A DNA stretch of 64,000 nt from Guyanagaster necrorhizus (taxonomy: Eukaryota > Basidiomycota > Agaricomycetes > Agaricales > Physalacriaceae): positions 610,383-674,382 of the forward strand of contig NW_025064904.1 in assembly GCF_019112545.1 (NCBI RefSeq). The letters are read 5' to 3'. Below the pieces are notes generated by a model, which was not told the origin of the DNA, made no database searches, and worked only from the letters and a program-made list of their open reading frames with translations. The position numbers and the translations under genes were made by a program. Shown piece by piece: positions 60,358 to 64,000 of the stretch (position 1 is the first letter of the stretch; every line of letters begins with the position of its first letter).

Positions 60358-61574
60358 GGGACGGTAAGAGAAAAGAAAAAGACCTGACTACGAGGTGGGC
60401 CTCCCAAGGAAGATGTATGCCGTTGTGTTGGTGATGGTGACTTACACAGCCTCTTTCTCTTGATTTTTCAGAGGGGGGCGCCACTGGGGCGCCCGGCAAT
60501 AGTCAGGGTAAGCTGGTAAGGATCATGTCCGGGTGTGGTGCCTGAGGGCAACCTTGGGAACACGGAAGAGTAACCGCGAAAAATATAAAGAGCAATCCAA
60601 CATTAGAGCAGACTTTCAGTATCTTTCATTTTTTTGTTGTGGCTGAGAGGACGTATGTATTCCGAGATAGCGTTCGGAATGAAGTGGGCGAACGGAAGGA
60701 ACCCGGGAATGCGGCGTTGTCACCCCTGCCGGTGCCAGTGACACTCTAATGTGCAATTGAATTTACGGCTACTCGATGATTGTAACAGACTGGATAGGTC
60801 GTTCAAGGATTCGTAACTTTGGGAGTTCTTTCATGTCCTTCAAATGTTTCCTTGGACTTGGCAATAGTTTTTCGGTATCCTGAAACAGGTCAATCATTTC
60901 TGGCGTACCCAGAAGCCCCACCGCATTGGCTGGGTCCTGGGACCCTAGTTACTAGTAGAACAAGATTTCCTACAAACTTCATTGTGATTTTCCGGTCAGA
61001 AATGAGTAGTCCAAGGTATGTCCATCACGGTAATATGGATGGGTAGCAAAGATTGCTGGTACATTCTTATTTCGCATCCTTGACCCCAAGTCAAACAAAA
61101 ACTCGACTCACTTGTAGATATCCTCCACGAGCTTTACGTCCATGCAAGTACTCGCGACTGTAGCTCAACGTTCCAACTAATCGACTATTTTGATGCTGTC
61201 TTCTGTTAAAGTCAGGCCTAGTCGTTCGTGACGCTGGAGCATTGTAGTGCTTCAGGCTCTTAGCAATGGAGGGTACTCACCGCACGACATGCGGTTAACA
61301 TCATCGATGCAGAAGCATTCTACAATATCTTCCCGGGTATCGCAGTACAAACGCTGCTGTTTCCTTGAAGCTACACTACAGATAAACACATCTAAACAGC
61401 CAATAGACGGATGCAAAATCATCAAATCTCGACGAACGTTTTTGATTTCACCTTCCAATCAAATCATTCGCTATCACAGCAAAGGACTTGTGAATAAGAA
61501 ACTCTAATAAGGTCAATTGCCTACCTTCAGCTCTGACCATTCAGTAACGATCCTTTTGATCGCGCTTACTCAAG
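60358..61574. other. Intergenic region between GH76 and the retroelement
   Basis: About 1.2 kb without a recognisable gene. Short plus-strand frames (60819-61046, 61247-61507) match nothing I know. It includes the GH76 promoter and the insertion target of the retroelement. Confidence 0.4.
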
Positions 61575-61797
61575 TGTAACGGACGGGCCCGTTCTACTTC
61601 CTTTTTCGTAACATAAACCCGGACTTTATTTGAACTATGCTTATCTATGCACTCCACTCTTATCTACGTATAAATACTTGGTCGTGCCTAGAATTACGCC
61701 AGTCTTTCTTACCTTTTCCCCCCGAATCGAGGTGTCTTCAACCCGGTCCTTGATTCGTCCTTGTGTGCCGCTACTGACTATCATCGCTAACGTCACA
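61575..61797 (+). repeat. Candidate 5' LTR (223 bp)
   Basis: It opens TGTAACGGACGGGCCCG and closes AACGTCACA. The ends TGTAACG and CGTCACA are near-perfect inverted repeats (one mismatch) with TG...CA edges. A TATA-like GTATAAATA lies at 61669-61677, a suitable place for the R start. The primer-binding site is not clear. The 3' LTR is outside the window, so the boundaries are inference. Confidence 0.55.
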
Positions 61798-61995
61798 TAT
61801 TTTTGACCTCAGAACAAGAAACCTCGCTTAATCGACTCCTGAATCGACGGGCCTAACCCCAGGAAAGCGCTGGACTGATCACCCGGTTCTCTCTTGGCTT
61901 CGCCCCGTCACCCTACAGACTCTGCTTCGTTTACTACCTCTTTCTGCACTCGACCTTCTGCTTTCTTCTTTTCTCTCTCGAACCACTAGACATTA

Positions 61996-64000
61996 ATGTC
62001 TCGTTATCAGCTACGTAGCCGGGGTCCCTTGATGACCCCAGTGCCTCCGGCCCCTAATGTCGCTGCTCAGGTGCAGCAGACTGAACATGATGAGTCCCCT
62101 TTGACTAGCTCCAGGGATACTGACTCTTCCAGAAGAAACCTGGCTATGCTCGAGGATCGCTCCGCGAGCCTGAGTATTCGCACTGCCCTGCCACGACGTC
62201 GTGCTGCCAGCGACGCCGGGGTTATGCCGATACCCTCTCACCTTCGTGGGAGTGGTGGACGTACTTCCGCTTCATTGGAGTACGAAGATGCTGTGGAGTT
62301 CTCTCTCTATACAGCTGAACGTGATGGCCAAGCTGGTCAAGCGTATGACACGAGTTATGACTCGATGCCAGGGGAATGGCCGGATGGCAATCCCGAAGAT
62401 GGCCTGCCCGACGACCGATCTGAGGGTCAGAACACGGCGCATGGCCTTGAACATGAGGGTAGACGTACCTTACATGTAGATGAAACTAGTATTGCTAGTA
62501 CTGAATACAATGAAGCCAATAACGGTGAATTTGCCGAACCCGATTGGACTGATGAACAATTGCATGCATTTGAAGAAGCTGAACGCCAGCTTGAAGAATC
62601 TGAACGCGCCACTCTTGAACGGCGTAAGGCTCGTATGGAGGAATATCGTCGCCAACCTTCCCTCATACCCGTCCGAGTTCTGCCAGTGAAACATAAACCT
62701 GAATATGAGCCAGAGAGCGGTCCCTCTGGTCCGTCGACCTTTGCCAAGGGGAAGACTGTTGAATTTCGTGGTCGTGGTATACCCGGCCTCAATGAAGAAG
62801 AACTTGACCCTGATAATCAGCGTCGAGTTTTGGAACACTGGCAGTCCATTCAGAATGAGGACCCTGCTGTTCAAAGGGCAATATACGAAGGCATTGTGGC
62901 TTCTGAACTTTGGTCTAAATCTAATAAGGATAATGAGGAGAGTTTCACTACCTCTACCCCTTACAAACCAGAGAAACATAACGAAAAGCCTAAGCACAGT
63001 CGTACTGTTAGGATTGAGGATATCATTGATTATGATGACCCAATACCAGAGAAGTATGCAGATGCTGAGTGGATTGGACCCATTCCACCTGAACATAGTT
63101 TAATTGGTTCACAGGGAATTGCCTCTACAAGTAATAAGAAGGGCAAATCTAAGTCTGTGACACCACCATCAGCTAGCACAACCTCAGGTAATGTGCATAG
63201 CACTCCAATGGGTGTACCGGCTGACTTTGAACAGCCTCATCAATCATTGACTACCCCCATGAATGAACCATGGCGTGCTTCAAGCCAGGTGCCTCCCAAT
63301 AGTTTCCTGGGACGAACTCTTCATCGAGGCAACAATGGTGAAAGAAGAAGGGGACAGGCGGTGCCATCGCCATCGCCATCTGGGTCTTCATCATCCTCCT
63401 CGTCTGATAGTGGTTCCTCTTCGGACAATGAGAGCTCATCTACTTCTAATGGAAAGAAGAAGAAGAAGCATCGCAAACGTAAATCTCATTCACATCGTAA
63501 GCATAAAGGCAAATCGAAAGATGTTCATTTACGCAGGCCCATTGATCCCAAGGTCTATTCAGGATCAGAGGATGTCAAGAAGGTTAATAGATTCATGCAA
63601 GATTGTGAATCATACCTTGAGGTTCTTGATGATGATCCAGTCCGAGATGTGTACAATATATCTCGTTTCCTTGATGGTACAGCCCGTGACTTCTACGATG
63701 TAGTTGTCAGTGGAAATTATGAGAAGTGGACATTAGGCACCTTCTTCCGAGAGATGTTTGACTATTGTTTTCCTATTGATTTCCGTGAAAAGATTCGGAA
63801 GGAGATTGAGAACTGCCGTCAAGGTGGACGGCGAGTGAAGGTGTTCACCCATGAACTGGAAAACCTGTACAACGTCCTGGGTGATGAATCTGACCGTGCC
63901 AAGGTTGTTAAACTGTGGAAGGGCCTTAACCTTGACATCACTGATATCCTGTCTTGGAAGAGTTTCTCCCAGGAAGTTCACTCTTGGGCTGTCATCGCTC
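61996..64000 (+). CDS. Retrotransposon Gag polyprotein (runs off right edge)
   Basis: Gag forms the particle that packages the element's RNA. The frame opens with ATG 61996 (MSRYQLRSRGPLMTPVPPAP) and has no stop over 668 codons, so it is intact as far as seen. The first 500 residues are polar, with an acidic, Glu-rich helix (DEQLHAFEEAERQLEESER). A Ser-rich run (SPSPSGSSSSSSSDSGS) and a Lys/His/Arg cluster (GKKKKKHRKRKSHSHRKHKG) follow. The gag fold begins near residue 525: VNRFMQDCESYLEVLDDDPV, ISRFLDGTARDFYDVVVSG, FFREMFDYCFPIDFREKIRK. A CCHC zinc knuckle would be beyond the window. Confidence 0.86.
   Translation, partial: MSRYQLRSRGPLMTPVPPAPNVAAQVQQTEHDESPLTSSRDTDSSRRNLAMLEDRSASLSIRTALPRRRAASDAGVMPIPSHLRGSGGRTSASLEYEDAVEFSLYTAERDGQAGQAYDTSYDSMPGEWPDGNPEDGLPDDRSEGQNTAHGLEHEGRRTLHVDETSIASTEYNEANNGEFAEPDWTDEQLHAFEEAERQLEESERATLERRKARMEEYRRQPSLIPVRVLPVKHKPEYEPESGPSGPSTFAKGKTVEFRGRGIPGLNEEELDPDNQRRVLEHWQSIQNEDPAVQRAIYEGIVASELWSKSNKDNEESFTTSTPYKPEKHNEKPKHSRTVRIEDIIDYDDPIPEKYADAEWIGPIPPEHSLIGSQGIASTSNKKGKSKSVTPPSASTTSGNVHSTPMGVPADFEQPHQSLTTPMNEPWRASSQVPPNSFLGRTLHRGNNGERRRGQAVPSPSPSGSSSSSSSDSGSSSDNESSSTSNGKKKKKHRKRKSHSHRKHKGKSKDVHLRRPIDPKVYSGSEDVKKVNRFMQDCESYLEVLDDDPVRDVYNISRFLDGTARDFYDVVVSGNYEKWTLGTFFREMFDYCFPIDFREKIRKEIENCRQGGRRVKVFTHELENLYNVLGDESDRAKVVKLWKGLNLDITDILSWKSFSQEVHSWAVIA

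Larger units (their letters stand above)
61575..64000 (+). mobile_element. Ty3/Gypsy-type LTR retrotransposon, 5' part
   Basis: A candidate LTR (61575-61797) is followed by a 198-bp leader and then a long Gag frame that is open to base 64000. The protease, reverse transcriptase and integrase would lie beyond the window. Assignment to Ty3/Gypsy rests on the Gag domain. The single LTR here cannot be paired, so integrity and age cannot be judged. Confidence 0.78.

Noticed and set aside
62470..63096. 208-codon minus-strand frame opposite Gag
   Set aside because: It is an antisense artefact of the open gag frame with no recognisable domain.
1..64000. CRISPR arrays, rRNA, tRNA genes and telomere repeats
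   Set aside because: None could be recognised by eye; a tRNAscan-SE and Infernal run would be decisive.

Overview
The window looks like a chromosome segment from an Agaricomycete-type basidiomycete. Genes are split by many roughly 50-60 nt introns with short GT...AG signals. The families are typical of that group: a phytochrome-type hybrid kinase, epoxide hydrolases with an EHN domain, a P450, GH76, S28 peptidase, TALE homeobox proteins and a Ty3/Gypsy-type Gag. All gene models were spliced by eye from the sequence, so exon edges are inferences.

Layout. 1-9.6 kb is compact: an epoxide hydrolase running off the left edge, EMC4, an MBIP-like gene, RNase P subunit RPR2, an FAD monooxygenase with a decayed tandem copy and an inverted fragment, two unknown genes and an SDR. 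9.8-15.1 kb is a wreck of a fungal phytochrome gene on the minus strand, with nonsense codons, frameshifts and domain losses. 15.5-24.1 kb holds a secreted S28 peptidase, a second epoxide hydrolase and an intact P450. 24.1-34.6 kb is gene-poor and contains two related TALE homeobox genes. 35-38.4 kb is a large leucine-rich-repeat SIN/MEN scaffold (Cdc11/Nud1 type). 38.4-44.2 kb has no convincing gene but holds a plus-strand stretch with splice-like signals and a diverged short repeat. 44.2-51.6 kb carries a Ser/Pro-rich unknown, then four tandem plus-strand genes: Vip1-type RRM protein, methyltransferase, Pga1-like membrane protein and a flavin monooxygenase. 53.6-60.4 kb has a UDP-GlcNAc-type transporter, an ABHD12-like hydrolase and a membrane-anchored GH76. 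A Gypsy-type element begins near 61.6 kb and leaves through the right edge with its gag frame open.

Function. Several oxidative enzymes (FAD monooxygenase, SDR, P450, FMO, two epoxide hydrolases) share the window, but no core biosynthetic gene is seen, so a metabolite cluster is only a suggestion. Several genes concern secretion and the cell surface (EMC4, Pga1-like, UDP-GlcNAc transporter, GH76). I found no CRISPR array, tRNA or rRNA, and no clearly new system; the strongest discoveries are the phytochrome pseudogene, the decaying monooxygenase duplication and the homeobox paralogue pair.
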